Position numbers and translations under genes: made by a program
NCBI GenBank assembly: GCA_004020545.1
Contig: SAQE01000052.1
Location: 1 to 45,764, forward strand
DNA: 45,764 nt
From: Mesorhizobium sp.
Lineage (GTDB): Bacteria; Pseudomonadota; Alphaproteobacteria; Rhizobiales; Rhizobiaceae
Direction of reading: 5' to 3'
Shown here: positions 1 through 9,527 of the stretch, one piece after another
How the letters are laid out: every line of letters begins with the position of its first letter
Numbering within the stretch: the stretch's first letter is position 1
Notes under the pieces: generated by a model
Told to the model about the DNA's origin: nothing
Databases searched by the model: none
What the model saw: only the letters and a program-made list of their open reading frames with translations

Positions 1-2
1 GC

Positions 3-291
3 GGTAACAAACTTCAACTTCCTGCCCGACATGGGCAGAATGACCGCGCGATTGCGCTCAATCGGAAGAACGCCCTCTTTGCCGGCTCCGATGGCGGCGC
101 CGAACACTGGGCAGTCATCGCCTCGCTGATCGAAACCTGCAAACTCAACGGCGTCGAGCCCCTCGGCTATCTCGCCGATGTCCTCACCAGGATCGTCAAT
201 GGCCACCCGAACAGCCAAATCGACGACCTGCTGCCCTGGGCCTACATCCCGGCCCCCGAACTCAGGGCCGTGGCCTGAGAACAGCGCTTAC
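3..291 (+). mobile_element. tnpC: IS66-family element, 3' part (C-terminus of TnpC and right inverted repeat)
   Basis: The reading frame ending with TGA at 276-278 gives the conserved C-terminal block of IS66 TnpC transposases, beginning around IALNRKNALFAGSDGG and ending in LLPWAY plus a short tail. IS66 homology starts sharply at about 51; bases 1-50 are in frame but do not resemble the family. Bases 281-291 (ACAGCGCTTAC) are the right terminal repeat: their complement starts GTAAGCG, as does the left end of the IS66 element at 43498. The bases just outside, 292-299, are ATTACAAC, the same 8 bp that precede the left end at 43490-43497. This piece is therefore the other half of the element at the right end of the window. 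Confidence 0.9.
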
Positions 292-397
292 ATTACAACC
301 AATTGCGACCACGCTCGGTGCTCCGATACATCACGCTTGCGGCTATGCCGCCAATCTCGCCGCAATGGACGATCGGCTGGGCATGGCAGCCGGATGA
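292..397 (+). pseudogene. IS3-family transposase OrfB, C-terminal fragment
   Basis: After the ATTACAAC duplication the sequence continues as the end of an IS3-type integrase-like transposase: YNQLRPRSVLRYIT, then after a one-base shift YAANLAAMDDRLGMAAG and TGA at 395-397. It joins directly to the IS3 OrfB remnant that stops at AWKADYN at 43497, so one transposase gene was split by the IS66 insertion. The internal frameshift means the IS3 element was already dead or has decayed since. Confidence 0.75.
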
Positions 398-455
398 AAA
401 AAATCAGTAGCAGGTCAGAACAGAAAACGCAGCGCCAACGCGCGGAACCAACGCG

Positions 456-1547
456 CTAGCCAGCTTTTTCTCCATATTTGGTTGCGAAGAGTCCAGCGAT
501 CTGTGTCGGTGTCCAAAGTTCTGTGTCGTCCGACACACCCGCCAGCGAATGCTCAAGATGGACCGGGATATCTGTGGCTGGGGCGCGCACATGACAGGCA
601 GCGAGGCGTCCGTCTGCTATTGAAACCAAGGGCGGCACTTCGGTGCGGCAACGTTCGACTGCAAGCGGGCAGCGGGGGTGGAACGCGCATCCAGTCGGTG
701 GGTTGATCGGGCTCGGCATCTCGCCCTCAACTGTCGCCTTCAGCCGAAGATGGGTCGGATCCGGTACCGGAGCCGCGGCGATCAGGGCCTCGGTATAAGG
801 GTGTACAGGTTTGGCGAAGAGCGCCTCGCATGGTGCGAGTTCCACGATCCGCCCCAGATACATGACCGCGACGCGATGCGCGATATGCTCCACGACGCCG
901 AGGTCATGTGAGATGAAGACGAAGGCGATGCCCATCTGTTGCTGGAGATCCAGAAGCAGGTTCAAGATCTGCGCCTGCACGGAGACGTCAAGGGCTGACA
1001 CCGCTTCGTCTGCGATGATGAGAGAGGGGTTGAGCGACAGGGCGCGGGCGATGCCGAGCCGCTGGCGCTGACCGCCCGACAATTCGGACGGGAGCCTGTG
1101 CATCATCTCAGGCCACATTCCGACATTTTGGAGAAGGTCCGCAGCAAGTGCCTGGCGCTGCTTCCGGCTAAGGCGCTCGAAATTCTCGACTGGTTCGGTG
1201 ATGATCTGTTCGACGGTGAGGCGCGGGTTCAGCGACGAGTAAGGATCCTGAAAGACCATCTGCATCCGACGGCGCCAGGCGTGAAGCGCGTCCTTCTTGA
1301 GACCTGCAATATCAGTCCCGTCGATCAGCACGCGCCCGCCCGTCGGCTCCACGAGTCGCATCAAGAGCCGCGCGACGGTGGACTTGCCGCAGCCGGATTC
1401 GCCGACAATGCACAGGGTCTCGCCCGCCTCTACGGAAAAGGATACATCCTCCACCGCCCGGATCACCGGGACGGTCTTCTTCAGAAATCCAGTACCGAGC
1501 GAATAATGCTTGGTCAGATTCTCGACTTTCAGCAAAGGACCACTCAT
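456..1547 (-). CDS. dppF: peptide ABC transporter ATP-binding protein (DppF/OppF type)
   Basis: Second ATPase of a dipeptide/oligopeptide importer, acting on the cytoplasmic face of the inner membrane. The protein (363 residues) has a Walker A (GESGCGKST), a Q-loop ([12 protein letters not shown]), the signature [15 protein letters not shown] and a Walker B ([12 protein letters not shown]). It ends with the cysteine-containing extension of peptide-transporter ATPases (FHPRCPLA). ATG at 1547 is chosen because it overlaps the TGA of the upstream ATPase gene in an ATGA arrangement; an in-frame start ten codons upstream would lie deeper in that gene. The C-terminal tail of about 30 residues after the cysteine motif is longer than usual. 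Last gene of a five-gene operon. Confidence 0.93.
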   Translation of the reverse strand: MSGPLLKVENLTKHYSLGTGFLKKTVPVIRAVEDVSFSVEAGETLCIVGESGCGKSTVARLLMRLVEPTGGRVLIDGTDIAGLKKDALHAWRRRMQMVFQDPYSSLNPRLTVEQIITEPVENFERLSRKQRQALAADLLQNVGMWPEMMHRLPSELSGGQRQRLGIARALSLNPSLIIADEAVSALDVSVQAQILNLLLDLQQQMGIAFVFISHDLGVVEHIAHRVAVMYLGRIVELAPCEALFAKPVHPYTEALIAAAPVPDPTHLRLKATVEGEMPSPINPPTGCAFHPRCPLAVERCRTEVPPLVSIADGRLAACHVRAPATDIPVHLEHSLAGVSDDTELWTPTQIAGLFATKYGEKAG

Positions 1548-2551
1548 GCGCCCACTACCTCTTCGGCGCGCCAGCAAGCCGCGGCGTGACCCGAGCCGAC
1601 ATCACGAAGGGCGGGTGTCTTATCGCGGCAAATGTGGATCGCGAACGGGCAGCGAGGAGCAAAGCTGCACCCGACAATGGGTTCGCGAAGACTTGGCACG
1701 ACGCCCGGGATTTCCGGAAGGCGGCGCTGGCGACCGCGCCGCGGATCCGGCACCGATCGCATTAGGCCCTGGGTGTAGGGATGAGCTGGGCGCGCAAAGA
1801 GGTCGATCACGGTCGCCTGCTCAACGATCCGGCCGGCATACATCACGATCACGCGTTGGCATGTCTCAGCCACAACGCCAAGATCATGCGTGATGAACAT
1901 GACGGCCGTTCCCGTGCGCTCTTGCAGATCGACGATGAGCCGCAGGATCTGCGCCTGGATGGTGACGTCGAGCGCGGTCGTCGGCTCATCGGCGATTAAC
2001 AGTTCTGGTGAGCAAGCAAGGGCCATGGCAATCATGGCGCGCTGGCGCATGCCGCCGGACATTTCATGCGGATAGTTGTTGACGCGACGCTCGGGGTCCG
2101 CGATGCGGACGAGACGGAGCATCTCCACGGCCTTCGCCATGGCAACGGACCGCGAGGACTTGGTGTGGATCTGAACCGCCTCGGCGATCTGGCGACCGAC
2201 GGTATAGACCGGGTTCAGGCTCGTCATCGGCTCCTGGAAGATCATGGCGATCTGGTCGCCGCGGATCTGTCGCATCTCCCGATCGGAGAACTCTAGCAGA
2301 TCACGTCCGTGAAAGCGGACCTCGCCGCCGACGCTCCTGGCGGTCAGCTTCGGCAGCAGGCGAAGGATGGAAAGGGCGGTGACGCTCTTCCCGCATCCCG
2401 ATTCGCCGACGACGCCGAGCGTCTCGCCTTTCTTTACCTGGAAACTGATGCCGCCCAAGGCGCGGGTGACGCTCTCCTCGCCGTAAAAGTGCGTCTCAAG
2501 ATCTCGGACATCGAGAAGCACTTCGTTCCCTGCGGTTTGATGCATCTGCAT
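1544..2551 (-). CDS. dppD: peptide ABC transporter ATP-binding protein (DppD/OppD type)
   Basis: First ATPase of the peptide importer, expected to pair with the next gene's product to power the two permeases. It shows Walker A (GESGCGKSV), Q-loop ([12 protein letters not shown]), signature [15 protein letters not shown] and Walker B ([12 protein letters not shown]), and ends with the oligopeptide-type C-terminal motif (SFAPRCPFA). The start at 2551 is set by a strong AGGAGG at 2559-2564, seven bases before ATG; a longer in-frame reading would begin inside the permease gene. Its ATG lies one base after the TAA of the permease gene, so the two are translationally coupled. Length 335 residues, normal for the family. 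Confidence 0.93.
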   Translation of the reverse strand: MQMHQTAGNEVLLDVRDLETHFYGEESVTRALGGISFQVKKGETLGVVGESGCGKSVTALSILRLLPKLTARSVGGEVRFHGRDLLEFSDREMRQIRGDQIAMIFQEPMTSLNPVYTVGRQIAEAVQIHTKSSRSVAMAKAVEMLRLVRIADPERRVNNYPHEMSGGMRQRAMIAMALACSPELLIADEPTTALDVTIQAQILRLIVDLQERTGTAVMFITHDLGVVAETCQRVIVMYAGRIVEQATVIDLFARPAHPYTQGLMRSVPDPRRGRQRRLPEIPGVVPSLREPIVGCSFAPRCPFAIHICRDKTPALRDVGSGHAAACWRAEEVVGA

Positions 2552-2552
2552 A

Positions 2553-3434
2553 TTAGCGCCTCCTCTTGGCGCGGGGATCGAACAGGTCGCGCAGGCCGTC
2601 CCCGAGCAGGTTGACGGCAAGGACCGTGAAGGCAAGGCAGATACCGGGCGCGAAGATCGTCATTGGAGCGACGGCAAGATACAGGCGCGAACTGGCGATC
2701 ATGTTGCCCCAGCTCGGAATCTCGGGCGGCACGCCTACGCCGAGGAAGCTCAGGCCCGCCTCCGTCAGGATCGCGCTTGCGCAGACACTGGCGCTCTGGA
2801 CCATCAGCGCCGGAAAGGTACTCGGGAGGATATGTCGCCACAGGACTCTAGGCAGGCGCGCCCCGCCGCAGAGCGCGGCCTCCACATAGGGACGCTCACG
2901 TACACCCAGAACCACCGAACGCACGAGCCGCGCGACGCTCGGCAAGTCGGGGATCGTGATGGCGACGATAAGGATGCTCAGCCCCGGGCCTGTCAGAGAG
3001 ATGAGGGCGATGGCGAGCAGGAACGTCGGGATCGACATCAGGCCGTCCATGATCCGCATTATGATATTGTCGAAGCCGCGGCTGTAGCCGGCAACAACAC
3101 CGATCAGAAGACCGCCCAGAGCCGTAAGAGCCGAACACGCTAATCCCACAAAGAGAGAGATCCGGGCGCCGAACATGGTCCGGGCAAACACGTCCCGGCC
3201 CAGATGATCGCTTCCAAACCACATTTCGGCGGATGGCGGCTGAAGGCGTTTGAATGGATCCATGTTCAATGGATCGCCGGCATAAAGCGGGGCGGCAAGC
3301 GCTAGAACGATCAATAACGCCAAGAGGCTGCCGCCTGCAAGGATAAGCGGATGCCGCCTTGCTAGACGGGGAAGATCGGATAGCTGCAGCCGACCCATTG
3401 GCATGGCTTCAACTGGTGCGGACAAGATTGTCAT
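2553..3434 (-). CDS. dppC: peptide ABC transporter permease (DppC/OppC type)
   Basis: Inner-membrane permease of the binding-protein-dependent peptide importer (293 residues). It begins with a cytoplasmic stretch and a first membrane segment ([20 protein letters not shown]), then a periplasmic part with the typical [12 protein letters not shown] motif, then the BPD-transport domain with four to five membrane segments. The EAA-type coupling loop is visible around [25 protein letters not shown] at 3434 follows the upstream permease's TGA by one base (TGATATG), so this start is preferred over a much longer in-frame extension that would overlap that permease. Expected to form a heterodimer with the DppB-type permease. 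Confidence 0.93.
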   Translation of the reverse strand: MTILSAPVEAMPMGRLQLSDLPRLARRHPLILAGGSLLALLIVLALAAPLYAGDPLNMDPFKRLQPPSAEMWFGSDHLGRDVFARTMFGARISLFVGLACSALTALGGLLIGVVAGYSRGFDNIIMRIMDGLMSIPTFLLAIALISLTGPGLSILIVAITIPDLPSVARLVRSVVLGVRERPYVEAALCGGARLPRVLWRHILPSTFPALMVQSASVCASAILTEAGLSFLGVGVPPEIPSWGNMIASSRLYLAVAPMTIFAPGICLAFTVLAVNLLGDGLRDLFDPRAKRRR

Positions 3435-3435
3435 A

Positions 3436-4377
3436 TCAGTACCGGATGCGGGGATCGACCAGAGTGTAGGAAAGATCGACCGCGAGATTGATGAGGACGT
3501 ACAGGCCCGAGACGAGGATGAGCACGCCCTGAATGACGGGATAGTCGCGGCTAGTGATCGCATCGACCACCAGCCGACCGACGCCGGGTACGTTGAACAC
3601 CGTCTCGGTGATGACCACGCCACTGATCAGGTAGGCGAAGCTCAAGCCGATCGCGGTGAGGATCGGCGCCCCGGCATTCTTCAGGCCGTGGTGGAAGAGC
3701 ATGGCATAGGAGGACGCGCCCTTCGCGGCGGCCGTTCGCATGTAGTCCTCCGACAGAACCTCAAGCATGCTCGCCCGTGCGATCCGGGCGAGGTAGGCAA
3801 CATATGGAATACTCAGAGCCACTGTCGGCAGGATCAGGTGCACAAACCAGGGTCCGACGCCCTGCTCGATGGACACGTAGCCTTGCACCGGTAGCCATTG
3901 CGTTCTGATAGCGAACACATAGATGAAAAAATACCCGACCACGAAAACCGGAACAGAATAGCCAAGCGCAGAAAACGCCGTGAGGGCGAGATCCACGACG
4001 CGCCCGGCGCCCCACGCGGCAAGGATGCCGAAGGTGACCCCGACCGACACCGAAAGGATCAGTGTCATGACCCCAAGCGACACCGTCGGCTCCACCCTCT
4101 GCGAGATCAATTCGAGAACCGGCCACCCGGAAAAGATGGACGTCCCGAAATCGCCACGAAGCATGTCCCGCGCCCAGTGGATGAACTGAACCGGCAGTGG
4201 CTCGTTCAGACCCAGCTGTTCGCGGATGTTGGCGATCGTCTGGGGATCGGCATTTCTGCCGGCCATCACGGCTGCCGGGTCTCCGGGCGCTAGCCTGAGG
4301 AGCAGGAAGATAAAGATCCCGACCATCGCCATGATGGCGATGGTCGAAACCAGTCTGCGAATGACGTAGACTGCCAT
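3436..4377 (-). CDS. dppB: peptide ABC transporter permease (DppB/OppB type)
   Basis: Inner-membrane permease of 313 residues with the N-terminal DppB signature (VYVIRRLVSTIAIMAMVGIF, then FLLLRLAPGDPA), a GLNEPLPVQF segment, and the BPD-transport domain with the loop YMRTAAAKGASS contacting the ATPases. It ends VDPRIRY, typical of this subunit. ATG 4377-4375 overlaps the binding protein's stop codon by one base (TGATG), which supports coupled translation and decides the start. Second gene of the operon. Confidence 0.93.
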   Translation of the reverse strand: MAVYVIRRLVSTIAIMAMVGIFIFLLLRLAPGDPAAVMAGRNADPQTIANIREQLGLNEPLPVQFIHWARDMLRGDFGTSIFSGWPVLELISQRVEPTVSLGVMTLILSVSVGVTFGILAAWGAGRVVDLALTAFSALGYSVPVFVVGYFFIYVFAIRTQWLPVQGYVSIEQGVGPWFVHLILPTVALSIPYVAYLARIARASMLEVLSEDYMRTAAAKGASSYAMLFHHGLKNAGAPILTAIGLSFAYLISGVVITETVFNVPGVGRLVVDAITSRDYPVIQGVLILVSGLYVLINLAVDLSYTLVDPRIRY

Positions 4378-5969
4378 CAACCCGAAACCTTCTGCAGGTT
4401 CCAAAACGCAATGTACGGCATCTCGATGAGTCCGGTGAGCGTCTTGCGGCGAGCGATTGGTGTTACCATTTGACCCAGCCGCACGTCGCCGACGAAGTCC
4501 CACCAAATCCGCTGCATCTTGCGGGCTAGTAGCTTGCGCTCTTCCAGCGTATCGAGATCCAGCCATTCTAACCGAAGTGCCTCGAACTCGTCGTTCTTCA
4601 GCCCGCCGTCCGTGTCGCCGCTCGCACGTAGGAAGGATGCGGTGATGGGGAGTTGTGTGTGATCAAAATCGTCAGTGATGTAGATGCTCCAGCCGCCGCT
4701 CTCAACGGGACCCTTGTTCTTGCGGCGCGCTTCAAGGCTGTTCCAGTCGCTCGACGCAAGTTCGGCATTAACCCCAATCTTTCTAAGTTCCGATGCCAGC
4801 AGCTGTGACGCGTTGCTTGCCTGCGCCCAATCCGTCGGATCAAGGATGACGATTTTCTCGCCGGCATATCCGGCCTCCTTGAAAAGCTGCTTGGCTTTTT
4901 CGGGGTCGCCGCCTTTCTTGAACCAACTCGTGTTTTCATCGTTAGAATAAGGCGTAGTGTTGCCAAATATAGAAGTGAGAGTGTGGCGATACCTTGGGTC
5001 AGGGGCCGTGACCCGCAAAAACGCCTCTTGGTCGATCAAGTGAAGCATCGCTTGGCGCGCTTTCACGTTATCGAACGGCTTCTGCAGGTGGTTCATGCGT
5101 AAGCACATGTTGTTGCCGGACTTATTCATCACCTGGAGTACGAGATTGGGGTCGCTTTCGATCGTGGAGTAAAGGTCGGCAGGTGGGAACCGAGCGAAAT
5201 CAAGCTCACCAGCTTGCAAAGCTGCCAAAGCCGTGTTGGCTTCGGCGAAGTCCCAGATGACGCGATCGACCTTGGCAACCTTCGCACCAGCGTATCCGTC
5301 GGAAGCATCGCTGCGTGGCACGTATTTCTCGTTGCGATCATAGGTGAAGTTCGCGCCGGGCTTGGCAAGAGCATTGTTAAACTTGAATGGCCCCGATCCG
5401 ATATTCGCGGTCACCTGTTCAGTTGCGGGTCGATCTGCGTCTTTCTCGCGCATGATGAACGGGACCGGCGCGGCTAACTCCGTCAGCAGCTCGGTCAAAA
5501 TGCCCAGCGGTTCCTTGAGCGTAATTGAAAAAGTCTTGTCATCCTTTTTCGAGATACCCTTGGCTCGCGCCATAATCAGCTTTCCGGTTGGAGCCACTTG
5601 GCCCCAGCGGCGGATCGAGGCCACGCAGTCGGCCGCGGTGACAGGGGTGCCATCGTGCCAGCCGAGACCATCCCGGAGTTCGAAGGTATAGGTCTTCTTG
5701 TCATCGGAAACGCCCCATTTCCCCACCATCTGCGGTTGCGGAACATACTTGCTGTCGAGCGAAAACAGCGTGTCATAAATGGCCAAACCGTGGAAAACGG
5801 TGGGATCAGTCCCCGCTAAGTGCGGATCAAAGATTTGGAGGTTACCAAGCGCCATACGGACCGTCCGCGCGTCGGTTGGCGCCGTCTGCGCCCGCAGGAC
5901 AGAAGGCATCGACAAAGCCGCTCCAGCTGTCATGCCTACCTTAATGAGATCGCGTCGAGAGATTGTCAT
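4377..5969 (-). CDS. peptide ABC transporter substrate-binding protein, Tat-exported
   Basis: Extracytoplasmic solute-binding protein family 5 (DppA/OppA-like), 530 residues. The N-terminus MTISRRDLIKVGMTAGAALS carries a twin-arginine motif followed by a hydrophobic stretch and an alanine-rich cleavage region (LRAQTA), so export folded through Tat is likely. The mature part has the family's features: YDTLFSLDSKYVPQPQMVGKW near the start, then YTFELRDGLGWHDGTPVTAADC, and a C-terminal IARRKTLTGL. ATG at 5969 is used because the signal peptide begins there, with a purine-rich AAAGGGAAA upstream. First gene of the operon, whose promoter must lie upstream of 5970. The ligand cannot be read from sequence; peptides or peptide-like compounds are expected. 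Confidence 0.92.
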   Translation of the reverse strand: MTISRRDLIKVGMTAGAALSMPSVLRAQTAPTDARTVRMALGNLQIFDPHLAGTDPTVFHGLAIYDTLFSLDSKYVPQPQMVGKWGVSDDKKTYTFELRDGLGWHDGTPVTAADCVASIRRWGQVAPTGKLIMARAKGISKKDDKTFSITLKEPLGILTELLTELAAPVPFIMREKDADRPATEQVTANIGSGPFKFNNALAKPGANFTYDRNEKYVPRSDASDGYAGAKVAKVDRVIWDFAEANTALAALQAGELDFARFPPADLYSTIESDPNLVLQVMNKSGNNMCLRMNHLQKPFDNVKARQAMLHLIDQEAFLRVTAPDPRYRHTLTSIFGNTTPYSNDENTSWFKKGGDPEKAKQLFKEAGYAGEKIVILDPTDWAQASNASQLLASELRKIGVNAELASSDWNSLEARRKNKGPVESGGWSIYITDDFDHTQLPITASFLRASGDTDGGLKNDEFEALRLEWLDLDTLEERKLLARKMQRIWWDFVGDVRLGQMVTPIARRKTLTGLIEMPYIAFWNLQKVSG

Positions 5970-6080
5970 GTTTTGTTTCCCTTTCGAGTCAACGGCGCGT
6001 CGATCCACGCCAACCTCAGGCGGCTGCGACTTTTCGCGGCCCAGCACTATGAAACTTCGGTGATCATGGCCGCACACACG

Positions 6081-6231
6081 GTCCGCTGAATGCCTCACCG
6101 CTGAGCACCGGCACGTTCCCAACTTGTTGTTCTATGGCACTGAGCGCCATCATTTGGCCGACGTTACTTCCGGGGAACTTTGCGTCAAATTCAGTTTGTA
6201 TATCGTTGCCATCTGGCGACGAGATGGTGCC
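6081..6231 (+). repeat. left arm of a 150-bp imperfect inverted repeat
   Basis: Bases 6081-6231 match the reverse complement of 6475-6625 at roughly nine bases in ten, with a few one-base gaps (shared cores include GGCACTGAGCGCCATCATTT and AACTTTGCGTCAAATTCAGT). Read on the + strand the arm is part of an open frame that runs from about 6082 to the TAA at 6298-6300 (ending MATLITM...LGGRVP). The protein is not recognised. The repeat looks like a duplicated and inverted piece of a lost gene that once lay between the transporter operon and the peptidase gene. Confidence 0.75.
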
Positions 6232-6233
6232 GC

Positions 6234-6315
6234 AATGGCAACTCTGATCACCATGGACCCACCGCCGGACGCGCATGAGCTCGGTGGCCGAGTTCCTTAA
6301 CCTCAGGAGAAACAG
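6234..6315 (+). repeat. direct repeat copy 1 (upstream region of the M55 peptidase gene)
   Basis: About 82 bp here (ATGGCAACTCTGATCACCAT ... AGGAGAAACAG) recur with small differences at 7078-7162, where they supply the ribosome binding site of the peptidase gene. In this copy the gene after the binding site is missing. It lies in the loop of the inverted repeat. Confidence 0.8.
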
Positions 6316-6474
6316 CTGTTCGCCTGTCAAAGTCGGGTTGTTGATCCAAAGGACCCCGGCCGGAAGGCGCGTGAGCATGGCTCGACTACGCCTGCTCAGT
6401 CGATCTCCCGGAAGCCAGAGAGCTACTGTCCCGACGAATTTTCGCAGAGTACCGACGGGTGATCGCGAGGTCGG

Positions 6475-6625
6475 CACCATCTCGCCGCCAGATAGCAACG
6501 ATACACAAACTGAATTTGACGCAAAGTTCCCTGCGAGTAACAATCGGCCAAATGATGGCGCTCAGTGCCATAGAACAACAAAGTTGAGAACGTGCCGGTG
6601 CGCAGCGGGGAAGCATTCAGCGGAC
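6475..6625 (-). repeat. right arm of the 150-bp imperfect inverted repeat
   Basis: Reverse complement of 6081-6231 with scattered substitutions and small gaps. Its open frame is broken, unlike the left arm. The 240-bp centre (6232-6474) contains the first copy of a direct repeat that recurs just upstream of the peptidase gene. From 6626 to 7077 no gene is recognised. Confidence 0.75.
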
Positions 6626-7077
6626 TGGGGAAAGAGCGCACCGCGTGACATGACGACTTCAACCGAAATTCCACACTTTGCTACCAGTTGGAAAACACCG
6701 CAAGAGTCCTGACCGAGAAGCTGGCTTCGTCCGATATTAATCATGTCAATGCGGAGATTGCTTAAATCGGCATCACTGCGATGGTGGTAAAGGCGGATGC
6801 GGCCTGAACGATCGGGTTGAGCGGGTTATGATGCCGACGCCATATCCGGAAACATGGAAACAAATATCGTCGATATCCGATTGTCCAATGGAAGGCCGGA
6901 GCTGAGTACGGTTTGGTGCGTATTGCATCAGCGCTTTCGTATGCACGGCCTCTTTTGAGGAAGACACCCTCGAACTAGCATCGACGACCGCGGAAGGCGC
7001 GGCATCCGGGTCGGTCCGATCTTCCTGAAACGTCTGGGCGACGTCGGCCGCAACCGCGGGCTGAATGGAAGAGCGAA

Positions 7078-7162
7078 AATGGCAACTCTGATCACCATGA
7101 CACGCCCGCCGGACGCCCGCAGGAGCATCGGTGGCCGAGTTCCTTGACCTTAGGAGAAACAG
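7078..7162 (+). repeat. direct repeat copy 2, containing the ribosome binding site of the peptidase gene
   Basis: Second copy of the repeat at 6234-6315. A short open frame ends here (MATLITM...GGRVP then TGA near 7145), followed by AGGAG about ten bases before the peptidase ATG at 7166. The paired stop and binding site suggest the 3' end of a former upstream gene in the same operon. Confidence 0.8.
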
Positions 7163-7165
7163 ACA

Positions 7166-7966
7166 ATGAAAATCTTCATCTGTGCCGATATTGAAGGCAC
7201 CGCCGGCATCACACACTGGGACGAGGGTACGAAGGGCCATACGGACTATGTCGAGTTCCGCGAATACATGACCGACGAAGTGGTCGCGGCCTGCGAAGGC
7301 GCCAGGGCAGCGGGCGCCACCGAAATAGTAGTGAGGGATGCGCACGCTTGGGGGCGCAACCTCATCCTGTCGAAATTGCCAGACTATGTCCGCATCATGC
7401 GCAGCTGGAGTGGCCACCCTGACCTGATGATGTTCGGCCTCGATGCCACCTTCGCCGCCGCGCTCTATACCGGCTTCCACAGCAAGGCGGGGACCGACAC
7501 CCACCCCTTGGCGCACACCATGAGCAGCAGAACCGTGTCGCGTTTGTTGATCAACGGCGAGGTCGAATCGGAATATACACTGAGCGCGCTCTGTGCCGCC
7601 CGCTACGGCGTGCCTTCGGCATTCCTCAGCGGTGATGCCGGGATGTGCGCCGAGGCCAAGGTGTTGGTGCCGGCCATCGGCACGGTGGCGACCAGCGAGG
7701 GCTTTGGCCCGGCGACCTCGTCACTGTCGCCCAAAGCCGCCGTCGCGGCGATCCGCGATGGGGTTGAGGCGGCGCTGTCGCGCGACCTGTCCGCCTGCCT
7801 GCCCAAACTCGCCGACCGTTTCGAGCTGGTGGTCGAATACACCACGCCGGACAAGGCCTATAATGTCAGCTGGTATCCGGGCGTCGAGCACGTCGCAGCG
7901 CGCACGCTTCGCTTCAAAGCGGCGGATTTCTTCGACATCCTGCGCGCGGTGCGCTTTATCATCTGA
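7166..7966 (+). CDS. M55-family D-aminopeptidase (DppA-like)
   Basis: Zinc peptidase of MEROPS family M55, which removes N-terminal D-amino acids from short peptides (Bacillus DppA). The 266-residue protein starts MKIFICADIEGTAGI. The metal ligands can be placed at D8, E10, H60 (VRDAH), H105 (GFHSKAGT) and E132 (NGEVESEY), matching the family's D-E-H-H-E set. The rest is the regular M55 fold, ending in the FKAADFFDILRA region common in these proteins. No signal peptide, so cytoplasmic. M55 genes commonly sit beside peptide ABC transporters, as here, although this one is divergent from the operon and separated by decayed repeats. Taken together this suggests import followed by hydrolysis of D-amino-acid-containing peptides. 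Confidence 0.93.
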   Translation: MKIFICADIEGTAGITHWDEGTKGHTDYVEFREYMTDEVVAACEGARAAGATEIVVRDAHAWGRNLILSKLPDYVRIMRSWSGHPDLMMFGLDATFAAALYTGFHSKAGTDTHPLAHTMSSRTVSRLLINGEVESEYTLSALCAARYGVPSAFLSGDAGMCAEAKVLVPAIGTVATSEGFGPATSSLSPKAAVAAIRDGVEAALSRDLSACLPKLADRFELVVEYTTPDKAYNVSWYPGVEHVAARTLRFKAADFFDILRAVRFII

Positions 7967-8414
7967 TGCCTTGGCGGGGAGCCGCGATGCAGCATCCAAA
8001 CCGGCAAGACGGGCAAAAAGGTTCTGTGTTTCACTTCGCAAACCTAGGAGCAGATAATGGTGCGAAAAACAGTATGCCTTTGGCGAGTGCGCCGAGGACT
8101 AGCAGAGGCATAAATGGGAGTCTCTCACCGACCGTTAGCGAACCAAGTTCTCATCGTCGCACGGAACGGCAACTGACCGGCGGCCTTGAAGTGACTCCGG
8201 CTCAATTGCGCCCCCACCGTCAAGGTGGACACTCACCGACCGCCAGGATGCCCGGAGATGTGAATGTCATTTTCTGGCCCATTCTTGCGGCGTCCGCGCC
8301 ATCAGCAGCGCGGGGCTACACATGCGTGCAATCAATGAACTCGGTAAAGTTGTTCGTAAGCAATTTCTCGGCTGCGAAAGACCGCCGGGCAAACTGACAA
8401 AGGAGTAGTGCCTA
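7967..8414. other. intergenic region, 448 bp, no gene recognised
   Basis: Between the peptidase and the enolase-superfamily gene. A start-like ATG at about 8056 preceded by AGGAG opens only an 18-codon frame, perhaps the remains of a lost gene. The sequence CTCACCGACCG occurs twice, near 8125 and 8234. GGAG at about 8402 is the ribosome binding site of the next gene. Nothing else is apparent. Confidence 0.5.
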
Positions 8415-9527
8415 ATGAAGATAAAACGCATATCAGTTTTTGAGATGGTGAGAACTTTTCCGCAGAGCTACAGCCTATCGCGTGGTCGGACATGGACATC
8501 TGCCGAAAACACCTTTGTAGCAATCGAGACTGACGCCGCGATCGTCGGATGGGGCGAAATCGGAACGCTGGGAGCGAATTACCTGCCGGCTTTCGCAAAG
8601 GGGGTCCGAGCGGCCATTGACGAGTTAGCTCCTCACCTCATTGGAGAAAATCCGCTCCAGATCGATCGAATTAACTATTTGATGGACCATGTGTTGTTCG
8701 GTCACCCATACGGGAAATCGGCAATCGACGTGGCTTGTTGGGACATCCTCGGCAAAGCAACGGGAATGCCGCTATGCGATCTTCTCGGCGGGAGGTTCGA
8801 AGGTGGATTAAATCTTATGGCCGACCCTGGCGCAGGGCCGATTGACGAGATGTTGGCATCGGTCGCCAGCTTCCGTCAGAAAGGGTACCGGCGTTTATCA
8901 GTGAAGTTGGGCGGAGATGTCGCGGAAGACGTGTCAAGGATACGGGCAATTATGGAACATGCCTTACCCCGTGAGGAATACTACTTCGACTGCAATCGCG
9001 GTTGGACACGGGATCAGGCCCTGCGTGTGATGCGACAAATTCGCGATATCGACGTCTATATCGAGCAGCCTTGTGCTTCGTACGATGACTGCCTCGCGGT
9101 GAGGCGCCGGACTGATCATCCAATGATCCTCGACGAAATAGTCGACTCACCTGAGATGGTGATGCGGATCATCGCCGACAACGCAGCGGATTTGATCAAT
9201 ATCAAGATTTCGAGAGTGGGTGGCCTGACAAAGGCGCGCCGCGCCCGTGATATGTGTGTGACGGCAGGATTGCCGATGACCATCCAAGACGTGGGGGGAA
9301 GCGGGATAGTACAGGCGGCTATTTTCCATCTCGCGCAGTCCACCCCGAAGGAGTTCCGCCACTCTGTTTACGACCCGCTGACTTGGAGCGACGCCTTAAC
9401 GGATGCGCCCATTCGAGTCCAGGGGGGCGGAGCAGTGGTGGAAGTCTCGGATCGGCCTGGGCTTGGTCAAGAACCCTTACCGGGTAGCCTCGGCGACCCA
9501 GTAGCTGTCTACGGCGGCAGGGACTGA
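8415..9527 (+). CDS. enolase-superfamily (mandelate racemase / muconate lactonizing) enzyme
   Basis: A 370-residue member of the mandelate racemase/muconate lactonizing enzyme group. The N-terminal capping domain (SLSRGRTWTSAENTFVAIET) is followed by a barrel with the expected active-site set: K164 (SVKLGG), metal ligands D192 (YFDCNRGW), E216 (YIEQPC) and D240/E241 (ILDEIV), and K264 (NIKISRVGG). Two facing lysines fit racemisation, epimerisation or 1,1-proton transfer. The overall pattern is closest in my judgement to the cis-3-hydroxyproline dehydratase or betaine/dipeptide epimerase branches, but the substrate cannot be fixed from sequence. GGAG lies nine bases before ATG. Its place beside a peptide transporter and a D-aminopeptidase suggests processing of unusual amino acids or dipeptides. 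Confidence 0.88.
   Translation: MKIKRISVFEMVRTFPQSYSLSRGRTWTSAENTFVAIETDAAIVGWGEIGTLGANYLPAFAKGVRAAIDELAPHLIGENPLQIDRINYLMDHVLFGHPYGKSAIDVACWDILGKATGMPLCDLLGGRFEGGLNLMADPGAGPIDEMLASVASFRQKGYRRLSVKLGGDVAEDVSRIRAIMEHALPREEYYFDCNRGWTRDQALRVMRQIRDIDVYIEQPCASYDDCLAVRRRTDHPMILDEIVDSPEMVMRIIADNAADLINIKISRVGGLTKARRARDMCVTAGLPMTIQDVGGSGIVQAAIFHLAQSTPKEFRHSVYDPLTWSDALTDAPIRVQGGGAVVEVSDRPGLGQEPLPGSLGDPVAVYGGRD

Noticed and set aside
6064-6712. Overlapping frames of 140-160 codons on both strands
   Set aside because: They follow the inverted repeat and read as each other's antisense, with no ribosome binding sites or homology. Treated as repeat sequence, not genes.
6081-7162. Possible CRISPR or MITE array
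   Set aside because: The repeats are long, only two copies of each, and partly coding. There are no regularly spaced short repeats anywhere in the window.
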